NCBI GenBank assembly: GCA_003242645.1
Contig: QGVC01000203.1
Location: forward strand, 1-6,650
DNA: 6,650 nucleotides
Origin: Pseudomonadota bacterium
Lineage (GTDB): Bacteria > Pseudomonadota > Alphaproteobacteria > Rhizobiales > Hyphomicrobiaceae
Reading direction: 5' to 3'
Part shown: piece after piece, positions 1 to 5,541 of the stretch
How positions within the stretch are numbered: the stretch's first letter is position 1
Layout of the letters: each line of letters begins with the position of its first letter
Position numbers and translations under genes: made by a program
The notes under the pieces: model-generated
Seen by the model: the letters and a program-made list of their open reading frames with translations, nothing else
What the model was told of the DNA's origin: nothing
Databases searched by the model: none

Positions 1-155
1 GCCAGCAGGCCTTTCGGCGGATTTTGCGCAATCGCGCGAAGTCTCGGCCCGAATTGCAGCAGTGTGGGCAACCCGCGCAACCGATTGACCCTCATTCCTA
101 GATAAATGACAACGAGATCAGGGTAATCTGAAAGATCGACGGTTCGCCGTTCCAT
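1..155 (-). CDS. DUF4188/monooxygenase-like protein, N-terminal fragment (cut by window edge)
   Basis: Reading leftward from an ATG at 155-153, an open frame of 51 codons runs off the window edge with no stop. It begins MERRTVDLSDYPDLVVIYLG and continues with GMRVNRLRGLPTLLQFGPRL, then a basic/Pro stretch ending near PPKGLL. The start is well supported: the minus strand reads GGAGG (161-165) followed by AAATC and then ATG. The pattern DLVVIYLGMRVN followed by a Leu-rich helix resembles the start of DUF4188 proteins (annotated in databases as monooxygenase-like, with a dimeric alpha-beta barrel-type fold). That assignment is from memory of the family, and only about a quarter of the protein is visible. 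The biochemical role is unknown. It lies downstream of, and on the same strand as, the molybdopterin oxidoreductase, 132 bp away, so it could be co-transcribed or have its own promoter. Confidence 0.62.
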   Translation of the reverse strand, partial: MERRTVDLSDYPDLVVIYLGMRVNRLRGLPTLLQFGPRLRAIAQNPPKGLL

Positions 156-163
156 GATTTCCT

Positions 164-220
164 CCGATCAGGAGCTGCCGGGTTGAGGATCAATTGAATG
201 TCACCGCAGCTCAGGATCGG
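164..220 (-). repeat. Imperfect 15-bp inverted repeat in the leader of the DUF4188-like gene
   Basis: On the plus strand, the arm at 164-178 (CCGATCAGGAGCTGC) and the arm at 206-220 (GCAGCTCAGGATCGG) are complementary at 13 of 15 positions, separated by 27 bp. On the minus-strand transcript this would form a hairpin just upstream of the ATG at 155. The near arm overlaps the last two bases of the GGAGG ribosome binding site (161-165). No T-run follows it, so it does not look like an intrinsic terminator. It could be a translational control hairpin or a dyad operator. The repeat is seen directly; function is inference. Confidence 0.4.
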
Positions 221-287
221 TTCCGCGGCGGGAAAGAAAAAGGTCAGCCTGCCACGAAGTTCGAATTAGTCCTGATTGCCGTTTCGC

Positions 288-2369
288 TCAGGCCGGCTTG
301 ATCCACACGTGGTTATCATGAAAAGCAGCGCCCCCATAAGGTGCTGCCTGGATGGCACTCGTCAGCGTGTTGATGCCTTCCTCGCCTTCGAAGTCAGAAT
401 TGGGCGCGATGCTTTCGACGATGACGACACCGCGCTGCACGCCCGGGAAAGCTTCGGCGTGAATGACGATCTCGCCGCGCTCGTTGCCCATACGGATGCG
501 CGCGCCATCGCTGATCCCCAACGCTGCTAGATCATCGGGGTGAATCTTCGCCCGCGGACGGCCTTCTCTGGCGCGGCTCGAAGGCATTTCGTTGAACGTG
601 GAGTTGAGATAGTTGCGCGCCGGCGATGTCGCGAGCTTAAAGGGGTGCTTTTCATCCGCCTTTTCGTTCACGTCCCAATGGTCGGGCAGCGATGGCGGCA
701 AGTGTGCCAGTCCCCAATCGTGCCTGCGCCCGACCGGCACCTCGGCCCAATTAGGCCGGAAACGGAATTTCCCGTCCGGATAACCAAATCCGTTAACGAA
801 ATGCGAGGTTTCGAAATCCGGCTGGCAATCGATCCATTTCTTCTCTTCCAGCTCCGCGAGCGTGCCCCAGCCGGACTTCCGCAGCGTCCAGTCAATAAGC
901 TCGCGCGGAGTCATCTCGAATCCAGGATGTTTGGCGCCAACGCGCTTGGCCAGCTCGACGATGACGTCGTGATTTGAACGACACTCGCCGGGCGGCTCGA
1001 TGAGCTTCGGACCGAAAAGGATGCTTTGCTGCCCGCCTGCCTGGTAGATGTCATCGTGCTCGAGGAACATGGTGGCCGGCAGCACGATGTCGGCCATTTG
1101 CGCCGTCGGCGTCATGAACTGCTCGTGCACGCACACGAACAGGTCCTCACGCATGAAGCCCTTTTTCACGAGCCGCTGCTCGGGCGCAACCTGCACCGGG
1201 TTCATGTTCTGAATGAAAAGCACCGTAACGGGTGGGCCGTCGCCGATATCGTAAGGGTCACCCGTCAGCACCGGGCCGATGCGCGACATGTCGAGCACAC
1301 GCACACTGGGATCGCGAACGTCGAGGCCCTCGATCATCGTCTTGTCCCAGTGGAAGATCGCGCCGTTGTTGTGGAACGCCCCACCACCCTCGTGCAGCCA
1401 TGCGCCGGTGACGGAAGCGATGCATGCCGCCGCATGCATGTTCACGGCGCCATTGCGCTGCCGGGAGAAGCCGTAGCCAAGCCGCAGATATGTCCGCGGC
1501 GTCATGCCGATCATGCGCGCGAACGTCTCGATTTCCTCGACGGAAAGCCCGGTGATGGCACTCGCCCACTCCGGCGTCCGCGTTCTCAAATGGGCCTCGA
1601 GCTCACGCGGGCAATCCGTGTAGCGCTCCATGTACGGCCAGTTCGCGTACCCGTCGCGGAACAGCACATGCATAACCGCGCAGGCGAGCGCACCATCCGT
1701 GCCCGGACGCAGGCAAAGCGCCAGGTCGGCCTGCTCCATTGTGCCATTGCGGTAGATGTCGATGGCAACGATCTTGGCTCCGCGCTCCTTCCGAGCCCGG
1801 ATGGCGTGCGTCATCACGTTGACCTGGGTGTTCACTGGGTTCGTGCCCCAGATCACGATAAGGTCGGACTTGGCCATCTCGCGCGGATCGGGCCCGGCCA
1901 GCTTGCCGGTGCCGGCGACAAATCCCGTCCAGGCCAGCGTCGTGCAGATCGACGCAAACATATCGGAGTAGCGCTTGGCGTGCCTGAGCCGGTTGATGCC
2001 GTCGCGCATCACCAAACCCATCGTGCCGGCGTAGTAATATGGCCAAACGGCTTCCGGGCCGTACTTGCGCTCCGCCGCCAGCATCGCCTCGGCGGTGATG
2101 TCGAGCGCGTCCTCCCAGGAGATTCGTTCGAACTCGCGCGATCCCTTGGGGCCCTTGCGCCGCAGCGGATAAAGCAGCCGGTCGGGATGGTGGATGCGCT
2201 CGGCGTAGCGCGCGACCTTCGAGCAAATGACGCCGGCCGTGTAGGTGTTCTCCTTCGACCCGCGCACGCGTCCAATGCGGCCGTTCCCGAGCAGCTCAAC
2301 CTCGAGTGCGCAGGTCGACGGGCAGTCGTGCGGGCAGGCCGAATAGCCAATCGGAACCCGGGCGTCCAT
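288..2369 (-). CDS. Molybdopterin oxidoreductase (DMSO reductase superfamily, MopB type) with N-terminal 4Fe-4S site
   Basis: A 693-residue protein that should bind bis-MGD molybdenum cofactor and transfer electrons through one Fe-S cluster. Cluster ligands are visible at C12, C16, C20 (CPHDCPSTC) and C49 (GVICSK). The central Mo-cofactor region includes IVIWGTNPVNTQ (171-182), FIQNMNPVQVAPEQ (385-398) and ADIVLPATMFLEHDD (426-440). The C-terminal molybdopterin dinucleotide-binding domain starts near HPFKLATSPARN (575) and ends with PYGGAAFHDNHVWIKPA. C142 in ASICTTLAW sits where family members carry the Cys/Sec/Ser Mo ligand, so it is the likely ligand. The frame stays open to an ATG at 2504, but the start at 2369 is preferred: the upstream 45 residues resemble no family sequence, have no twin-arginine motif and would overlap the divergent gene. 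A weak GGGAACG precedes it. No Tat or Sec signal means a cytosolic enzyme. No partner subunit adjoins it. The substrate cannot be told from sequence. Confidence 0.9.
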   Translation of the reverse strand: MDARVPIGYSACPHDCPSTCALEVELLGNGRIGRVRGSKENTYTAGVICSKVARYAERIHHPDRLLYPLRRKGPKGSREFERISWEDALDITAEAMLAAERKYGPEAVWPYYYAGTMGLVMRDGINRLRHAKRYSDMFASICTTLAWTGFVAGTGKLAGPDPREMAKSDLIVIWGTNPVNTQVNVMTHAIRARKERGAKIVAIDIYRNGTMEQADLALCLRPGTDGALACAVMHVLFRDGYANWPYMERYTDCPRELEAHLRTRTPEWASAITGLSVEEIETFARMIGMTPRTYLRLGYGFSRQRNGAVNMHAAACIASVTGAWLHEGGGAFHNNGAIFHWDKTMIEGLDVRDPSVRVLDMSRIGPVLTGDPYDIGDGPPVTVLFIQNMNPVQVAPEQRLVKKGFMREDLFVCVHEQFMTPTAQMADIVLPATMFLEHDDIYQAGGQQSILFGPKLIEPPGECRSNHDVIVELAKRVGAKHPGFEMTPRELIDWTLRKSGWGTLAELEEKKWIDCQPDFETSHFVNGFGYPDGKFRFRPNWAEVPVGRRHDWGLAHLPPSLPDHWDVNEKADEKHPFKLATSPARNYLNSTFNEMPSSRAREGRPRAKIHPDDLAALGISDGARIRMGNERGEIVIHAEAFPGVQRGVVIVESIAPNSDFEGEEGINTLTSAIQAAPYGGAAFHDNHVWIKPA

Positions 2370-2409
2370 GTTTCGTTCCCATAGTGCCGAACTCGACCTG
2401 ACGCTAACG

Positions 2410-2431
2410 GCTTTCGCAATCAAGTGAAAGC
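2410..2431. repeat. Short inverted repeat between divergent molybdoenzyme and small-protein genes
   Basis: GCTTTC (2410-2415) and GAAAGC (2426-2431) form a perfect 6-bp dyad around a 10-nt centre, in the 146-bp divergent gap (2370-2515). It lies about 41 bp upstream of the molybdoenzyme start and could be an operator. At this length chance is a real alternative. I could not identify convincing -35/-10 elements for either gene in the gap. Confidence 0.2.
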
Positions 2432-2515
2432 GAAACGCGATCGGGGTGCACGGAACGTGAGTTGAACGAATGGGATATCTGCCAGGACCGATGCTCCTGG
2501 CCAAAGGAGTTGGTC

Positions 2516-2806
2516 ATGAGACTTTTTCTTGCCGCCCTGATCGCTTTTGGCGCCTTCGCTGTCGTCATTCCCGACGACGCGGACGCCCGGAAGAGGGCTC
2601 GCTCACCGTCTGCCCATCGCTACTACGCGCCGCCCCCGCCTTGGGCTTACGGACCGCCTCCGCCCCCGTATGGGTATCGCTATCGCGAATCGGAGCATTC
2701 CGATTCGATGGAGTGCATCCAAGCCCGCAACCTTGATCCTGGTGGCGACTATGCGAGCTATCCCTGCTGGGCGCAGCGGGCGCTGGCGCCGAAGAAGCAC
2801 TTCTAA
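2516..2806 (+). CDS. Small exported Pro/Tyr-rich protein of unknown function
   Basis: A 96-residue protein I do not recognise. It starts MRLFLAALIAFGAFAVVIP, a Sec signal peptide with one N-terminal Arg, a hydrophobic core of about 15 residues and a likely cleavage after the ADA at residues 25-27. The mature part opens very basic (RKRARS), then has a Pro/Tyr/Gly-rich stretch (YYAPPPPWAYGPPPPPYGYR). It ends with a short conserved-looking tail containing two cysteines (MECIQARNLDPGGDY, YPCWAQRAL) that could form a periplasmic disulfide. The frame is open upstream to an ATG at 2462, but the start at 2516 is preferred: AAAGGAG at 2503-2509 is 6 nt away and this start places the signal peptide at the N-terminus. 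Small periplasmic proteins of this style are common hypotheticals in Rhizobiales. It is divergent from the molybdoenzyme and convergent with ndk. Confidence 0.78.
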   Translation: MRLFLAALIAFGAFAVVIPDDADARKRARSPSAHRYYAPPPPWAYGPPPPPYGYRYRESEHSDSMECIQARNLDPGGDYASYPCWAQRALAPKKHF

Positions 2807-2807
2807 G

Positions 2808-2845
2808 GGGCCGCGCGGAGCGTTCCTCTGGACTCCCCGCGGCTC
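2808..2845. terminator. GC-rich hairpin between convergent genes, possible bidirectional terminator
   Basis: Two bases after the stop of the small exported protein and 11 bp beyond the ndk stop lies an inverted repeat. GCCGCG (2810-2815) pairs with CGCGGC (2838-2843). It extends outward by one G-C and one G-T pair and, after a 1x1 mismatch, inward by GGAG/CTCC (2817-2820 with 2833-2836), with a 12-nt loop. The position between convergent stops suits a transcription terminator, but neither strand has a clear T-run after the stem, so intrinsic termination is uncertain. Confidence 0.4.
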
Positions 2846-2855
2846 GTGATCCCTG

Positions 2856-3278
2856 CTATCCGACGATCTCCTCGGGAGAAAACGTAAGAGCGATCTCGCG
2901 CTCAGCAGACGCGGGACTATCCGAGCCGTGGACCGAGTTCTCACCCACTGAGCGGCCATAAAGCTTGCGGATGGTGCCTTCGGCCGCCTTGGCTGGATCG
3001 GTGGCACCCATGACCTCGCGGTACTTGGCAATCGCGTTCTCGCCCTCGAGCACCTGGAGGACAATTGGGCCGGAGCTCATGTAATCGCACAGCTCGTCAT
3101 AAAACGGACGTCCTTTGTGTTCTTCGTAGAACTTCTCGGCCTGCGCCCTGCTCCAGCGCACGCGCTTCTGCGCTATGATGCGAAGCCCGGCCTTCTCGAT
3201 CAGTGCGTTGATTGCGCCAGTCAGGTTACGCTCGGTCGCATCCGGCTTGATGATGGATAAAGTACGCTCGATGGCCAT
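2856..3278 (-). CDS. ndk: Nucleoside diphosphate kinase
   Basis: A complete 140-residue Ndk, the usual bacterial length. It transfers the gamma phosphate from ATP to NDPs and dNDPs through a phosphohistidine, balancing nucleotide pools in the cytosol. Visible family landmarks: [11 protein letters not shown] (residues 4-14) with the nucleotide-site Lys11, KGRPFYDEL (55-63), the MGATDPAKA loop (90-98), TIRKLYG (102-108) and the active-site NSVHGSDS with catalytic His117. It ends [15 protein letters not shown] as expected. The start is fixed by the conserved [13 protein letters not shown] beginning and a GAGGG ribosome binding site on the minus strand about 5 nt upstream. It has its own promoter (3318-3346) and appears to be a single-gene unit, convergent with the small exported protein. 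Confidence 0.97.
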   Translation of the reverse strand: MAIERTLSIIKPDATERNLTGAINALIEKAGLRIIAQKRVRWSRAQAEKFYEEHKGRPFYDELCDYMSSGPIVLQVLEGENAIAKYREVMGATDPAKAAEGTIRKLYGRSVGENSVHGSDSPASAEREIALTFSPEEIVG

Positions 3279-3317
3279 GCTGCCCTCTATTCCGCTAGGT
3301 CCGCTGGTTGGCGCCGG

Positions 3318-3346
3318 GTTATAGCTGTCGGTCAGCAGGCCAGCAA
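3318..3346 (-). promoter_or_regulatory. Sigma70-type promoter for ndk
   Basis: On the minus strand, TTGCTG (3346-3341) is followed by exactly 17 bp and TATAAC (3323-3318), each close to the TTGACA/TATAAT consensus. A start about 7 nt downstream of the -10 would give a leader of roughly 33 nt before the ndk ATG at 3278. Spacing, sequence and position all agree. This is the best promoter match I found in the window. Confidence 0.6.
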
Positions 3347-3387
3347 GGGAGGCTTGCCATGAAACCGCCCAGGGAAAGGACGCAATA

Positions 3388-3489
3388 GTCTTGCCGGCGC
3401 TAGAATTGCGAGAGGATCAACGGGAGGTTGATGGTTAATGGCTTGTGGGGTCATCGCGGTAAACCAACCGCTGGTGATGCCGGCAAGAC
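3388..3489. repeat. Perfect 11-bp inverted repeat enclosing 80 bp, upstream of the GYF-domain gene
   Basis: GTCTTGCCGGC at 3388-3398 is the exact reverse complement of GCCGGCAAGAC at 3479-3489. The 80 bp between contain a second set of complementary tracts: GGTT (3426-3429) and GGTT (3433-3436) can pair with the adjacent AACC tracts at 3466-3469 and 3462-3465, leaving a 3-nt bulge. Together these allow a two-helix fold in a plus-strand leader of the GYF gene. The 3' arm can also compete with a smaller hairpin, ACGGC (3488-3492) with GCCGT (3502-3506). There is no target-site duplication, so a miniature transposon is not indicated. Function is unknown. Confidence 0.4.
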
Positions 3490-3563
3490 GGCCAAAGCCT
3501 GCCGTTGCTCCCGAGGGAAGAACGATCTTATGCTCGGCACCGGAGTATATGAAAAGGCTGTAG
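3438..3563 (+). CDS. Candidate 41-codon leader ORF ending 6 nt before the GYF gene
   Basis: ATG at 3438 opens a frame of 41 codons, beginning MACGVIAVNQPLVMPARR and ending APEYMKRL, with TAG at 3561-3563. It is in the same frame as the GYF gene, whose ATG follows after only 6 nt. GGGAGG at 3422-3427 lies 10 nt upstream, a usable though long spacing. The GYF gene has only a poor ribosome binding site of its own (AAAAGG, about 13 nt upstream), so reinitiation from this leader would make sense. A competing frame from ATG 3431 (50 codons, to 3583) overlaps it and the GYF start. I recognise no homology, and the ORF may be fortuitous. Confidence 0.2.
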   Translation: MACGVIAVNQPLVMPARRPKPAVAPEGRTILCSAPEYMKRL

Positions 3564-3569
3564 CGAGCG

Positions 3570-4847
3570 ATGGCGGGGGCTGATCCTCAGATAGAGTGGT
3601 ATATCGCCCGAGACGGCAAGCAGTACGGGCCCTTGACGGACCTGGAAATGCGAAAGTTCGTCGAGCTCGGCCACTTGCGTCCGACCGACCTCGTGTGGCG
3701 CTACGGTTTCCCGGATTGGAGGGCTGCGCCCGCCGTATTCCCGACCACCATTCCACCGCGGCCGGAGCCGCAGCGCCAAGCATACCGACCGCAGAGCCAG
3801 ACCCATTACCCTCAGCACGATCACCGGCAAGCTCAGCGCGATGCCCCTCGCGAGCGCCTCCATGCTCGTGCCGAGCCCGCCCGGGCGACCACGGCTCCAG
3901 TCGCGGTCTCCGAGCCCTATGAGCACGACCTCGGGGACGACGACGATTTCGAAGACGATTTCCAGCCGGAAAGACCGCGGCGGCGCTGGAGACGGTTCGC
4001 GATCGCCACTATCCTCGTCGCAGTTCTCGGCGGGGCGCTCTGGCTCGCGATGGATCTCATTCCGAGTCCGACGCGGCTGGTGGCGCTCATCCAAAACCCC
4101 GCGGCCCTCGTAAACCTATTTGGCGGCGAGAGCTCCAGCGCCGCGGACAACAAATCGGACTCGCCCGAGGTCACGCGCACAGCCGCCATTGGCAACGATC
4201 AGATCGAAGCTGCCTTCCAGCAGGGGGAGCTTTGGCAACTCCTGAAGGAGGAATTCCCCGACTGGTACGACGAGCAGCTTCAACAAGTCGCACGGCTGAG
4301 GTCGGAAGGCGCCGATCGATCACTGATCGCGCGCCGTCTGGCTGAGGCCGTGGTGGCATTACGCAAGCAAAACGCGAAGCATGCGCTCGCTGCCTCCCCC
4401 GAGACCCTGCATGAGATCGCGGACAGCTTTCTCAACAACCTGCAGCACCTCTCGCAGCAAAGTGATCAGGCCTGCTACGGCTTCATCAGTCACGGAGAAT
4501 TGAGCCCCCACGTCGTGGAGCTGATGGGCGTGCGCGAGCATGCGGAGGTTCTGCAGCGCCTGCCAATGGCGGTGTTCAAGGCCATAGTGGAAGGCCGCCG
4601 CTCGCCACAGATGCACTTGCCGCCGCGCCAGTCGGATTATCAGGAGGTCAAGCAGGCTTTGATCGAGCGGGGCTGGACCGATCGGGAAATGCAGCTGTTC
4701 TCAAACCCCACCGCGCTCGGTCAGGCCCCACCCCAGGTCGTCTGCAAGCTGGTGCAGGACTGGTTTGCAGCGCAGCTTTCCCTCTCTGACGAGAATGTCC
4801 AGCTGCGCTTGCTGTATGAATCTCTCAGGCCCGTTGTAGGAGGGTGA
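3570..4847 (+). CDS. GYF_2 (DUF4339) domain single-pass membrane protein of unknown function
   Basis: A 425-residue protein. Residues 9-58 form a GYF_2 domain: WYIARDGKQYGPLTDLEM, then GHLRPTDLVWRYGFPDW. Such domains are thought to bind proline-rich or other peptide partners. Residues 60-115 are Pro/Gln/Arg-rich and probably disordered, 119-130 are strongly acidic (HDLGDDDDFEDD), and a basic cluster (RPRRRWRR, 135-142) precedes one membrane segment at about 143-164 (FAIATILVAVLGGALWLAMD). The positive-inside rule puts the GYF domain in the cytosol and about 260 helical, Gln-rich C-terminal residues in the periplasm, including PDWYDEQLQQVARLR and a pair of cysteines (C302, C392). I recognise no family for that half. 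The start is bounded by an in-frame TAG at 3561, making ATG 3570 the first possible one. It is convergent with the FMN reductase, with a 30-bp gap. The domain call is firm; the role is unknown. Confidence 0.87.
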   Translation: MAGADPQIEWYIARDGKQYGPLTDLEMRKFVELGHLRPTDLVWRYGFPDWRAAPAVFPTTIPPRPEPQRQAYRPQSQTHYPQHDHRQAQRDAPRERLHARAEPARATTAPVAVSEPYEHDLGDDDDFEDDFQPERPRRRWRRFAIATILVAVLGGALWLAMDLIPSPTRLVALIQNPAALVNLFGGESSSAADNKSDSPEVTRTAAIGNDQIEAAFQQGELWQLLKEEFPDWYDEQLQQVARLRSEGADRSLIARRLAEAVVALRKQNAKHALAASPETLHEIADSFLNNLQHLSQQSDQACYGFISHGELSPHVVELMGVREHAEVLQRLPMAVFKAIVEGRRSPQMHLPPRQSDYQEVKQALIERGWTDREMQLFSNPTALGQAPPQVVCKLVQDWFAAQLSLSDENVQLRLLYESLRPVVGG

Positions 4848-4877
4848 GGCATCCTCCGCCATTTGGTCGGACGTGAA

Positions 4878-5450
4878 TTAGGCCGCCTTCGCCTCTGTCC
4901 TGGCCTTTCCGGTCCGCTCGATCCAGTCCGCGAAGCGGTCGATCCAAGTGTTCAGGAAATCTCTGGTTTCGCCCGGCACGACGTTGTTGTCCTGGTCGAA
5001 CAGCTCAGGCTTGTAGGCAAAATAAACTTCCGGCTGGCCCATCAGAACCGTATCCACGACCGTCAGCAGTGCCTTTAGGGAGTTCTGGGCCGCTGCCGTT
5101 CCAATTGCGCCCGGGGATGTTCCGATCACGGCCGATGGCTTGCCCGACCAAGAGTTTTGGCCCCAAGGACGCGTGCCCCAATCGATGGCGTTCTTGATGG
5201 CCGGCGTGAAATAGCGGTTGTACTCCGGCGTCACGAACAGCACTGCATCAGCCGCCTCGACCTCTCTCTTCATCCGCAACACCGACTGGGGTGGATCGGC
5301 CCAAAGGTCCTCGTTGTAGAGCGGCAGATCACCGATCTCCACGAAGCGGAAATCCAAGCGACCGGCTGCCAGCTTTGCCAGACTCTCAGCGAACTTTCGG
5401 TTGATCGACTCCCTACGCAAAGAGCCGACGAGCACAGCGACAGTCTTCAT
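4878..5450 (-). CDS. NAD(P)H-dependent FMN/quinone reductase (flavodoxin-like fold, ChrR/YieF type)
   Basis: A complete 190-residue protein. The FMN phosphate loop is GSLRRESINRK (9-19). TPEYNRYFTPAIKNAIDW (74-91) is the hallmark FMN_red motif, and GTSPGAIGTAAAQ (110-122) contributes the second flavin loop. Family members use NAD(P)H to reduce FMN, quinones, azo dyes or chromate by two-electron transfer, usually as cytosolic dimers or tetramers protecting against quinone stress. The motif order and length match the ChrR/YieF group, but substrate cannot be told from sequence. The start has a strong ribosome binding site: minus-strand GGAGG at 5460-5456, 5 nt from the ATG. The C-terminal tail (TGKARTEAKAA) is low complexity. 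It is divergently arranged with the HxlR regulator, which probably controls it. Confidence 0.92.
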   Translation of the reverse strand: MKTVAVLVGSLRRESINRKFAESLAKLAAGRLDFRFVEIGDLPLYNEDLWADPPQSVLRMKREVEAADAVLFVTPEYNRYFTPAIKNAIDWGTRPWGQNSWSGKPSAVIGTSPGAIGTAAAQNSLKALLTVVDTVLMGQPEVYFAYKPELFDQDNNVVPGETRDFLNTWIDRFADWIERTGKARTEAKAA

Positions 5451-5473
5451 TAGAGCCTCCGTATAAAAAGGTG

Positions 5474-5487
5474 ACTTGCTTTACTTG
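5474..5487. promoter_or_regulatory. Direct repeat ACTTG-N4-ACTTG in the reductase/HxlR intergenic region
   Basis: ACTTG occurs at 5474-5478 and 5483-5487, a 9-bp period, inside the larger stretch GTGACTTGCTTTACTTGTGA. It lies 24-37 bp upstream of the reductase ATG, where a bound repressor would block its transcription. Regulator sites of winged-helix dimers are usually inverted, so a direct repeat is weaker evidence than the dyad at 5495-5518. Confidence 0.3.
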
Positions 5488-5494
5488 TGAGACT

Positions 5495-5518
5495 GTGCTC
5501 CCTTGCGCAAGACGGCAC
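5495..5518. promoter_or_regulatory. Operator-like dyad between the divergent reductase and HxlR genes
   Basis: The sequence is GTGC, 3 nt, the perfect palindrome CTTGCGCAAG (5502-5511), 3 nt, then GCAC. All 18 bases of the three blocks are symmetric about 5506/5507. It sits in the 91-bp gap, 45 bp from the reductase ATG and 24 bp from the HxlR ATG, as expected for an autoregulating divergent repressor. Six T residues follow on the plus strand (5519-5524), so a weak attenuator hairpin is an alternative, but a zero-spaced palindrome makes a poor RNA stem. Binding by this HxlR protein is inference. Confidence 0.42.
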
Positions 5519-5541
5519 TTTTTTGAGACCGAGGCACCCGG

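Larger units (their letters stand above)
3279..3569. other. Divergent intergenic region ndk / GYF gene
   Basis: A 291-bp stretch without a recognisable gene between two divergent start codons. It holds the ndk promoter on the minus strand, the 11-bp inverted repeat, and two candidate short ORFs on the plus strand preceded by Shine-Dalgarno-like sequence (at 3359 and 3438). A TAGAAT at 3401-3406 resembles a -10 box for the GYF gene, but I see no matching -35 at the right distance. No tRNA-like or known riboswitch pattern was recognised. Confidence 0.5.

Noticed and set aside
1026..2384. A 452-codon open frame on the plus strand opposite the molybdoenzyme
   Set aside because: Its translation is His/Arg-rich and low in recognisable motifs, and it is fully antisense to a gene with clear family motifs. 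Long antisense frames are expected in GC-rich DNA.
2370..2504. N-terminal extension of the molybdoenzyme to an ATG at 2504
   Set aside because: The extra 45 residues have no family match, no signal or twin-arginine motif, and would overlap the divergent small-protein start. The Fe-S motif sits at the expected distance from the ATG at 2369.
2462..2515. N-terminal extension of the small exported protein to an ATG at 2462
   Set aside because: It would bury the signal peptide behind 18 polar residues, and the ATG at 2516 has a much better ribosome binding site.
3388..3489. Miniature inverted-repeat transposon bounded by the 11-bp repeats
   Set aside because: There is no flanking target-site duplication and no second copy in the window.
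4839..4857. GGAGG/CCTCC mini-hairpin at the end of the GYF gene
   Set aside because: A five-base stem with a nine-base loop and no T-run is too weak to call a terminator.
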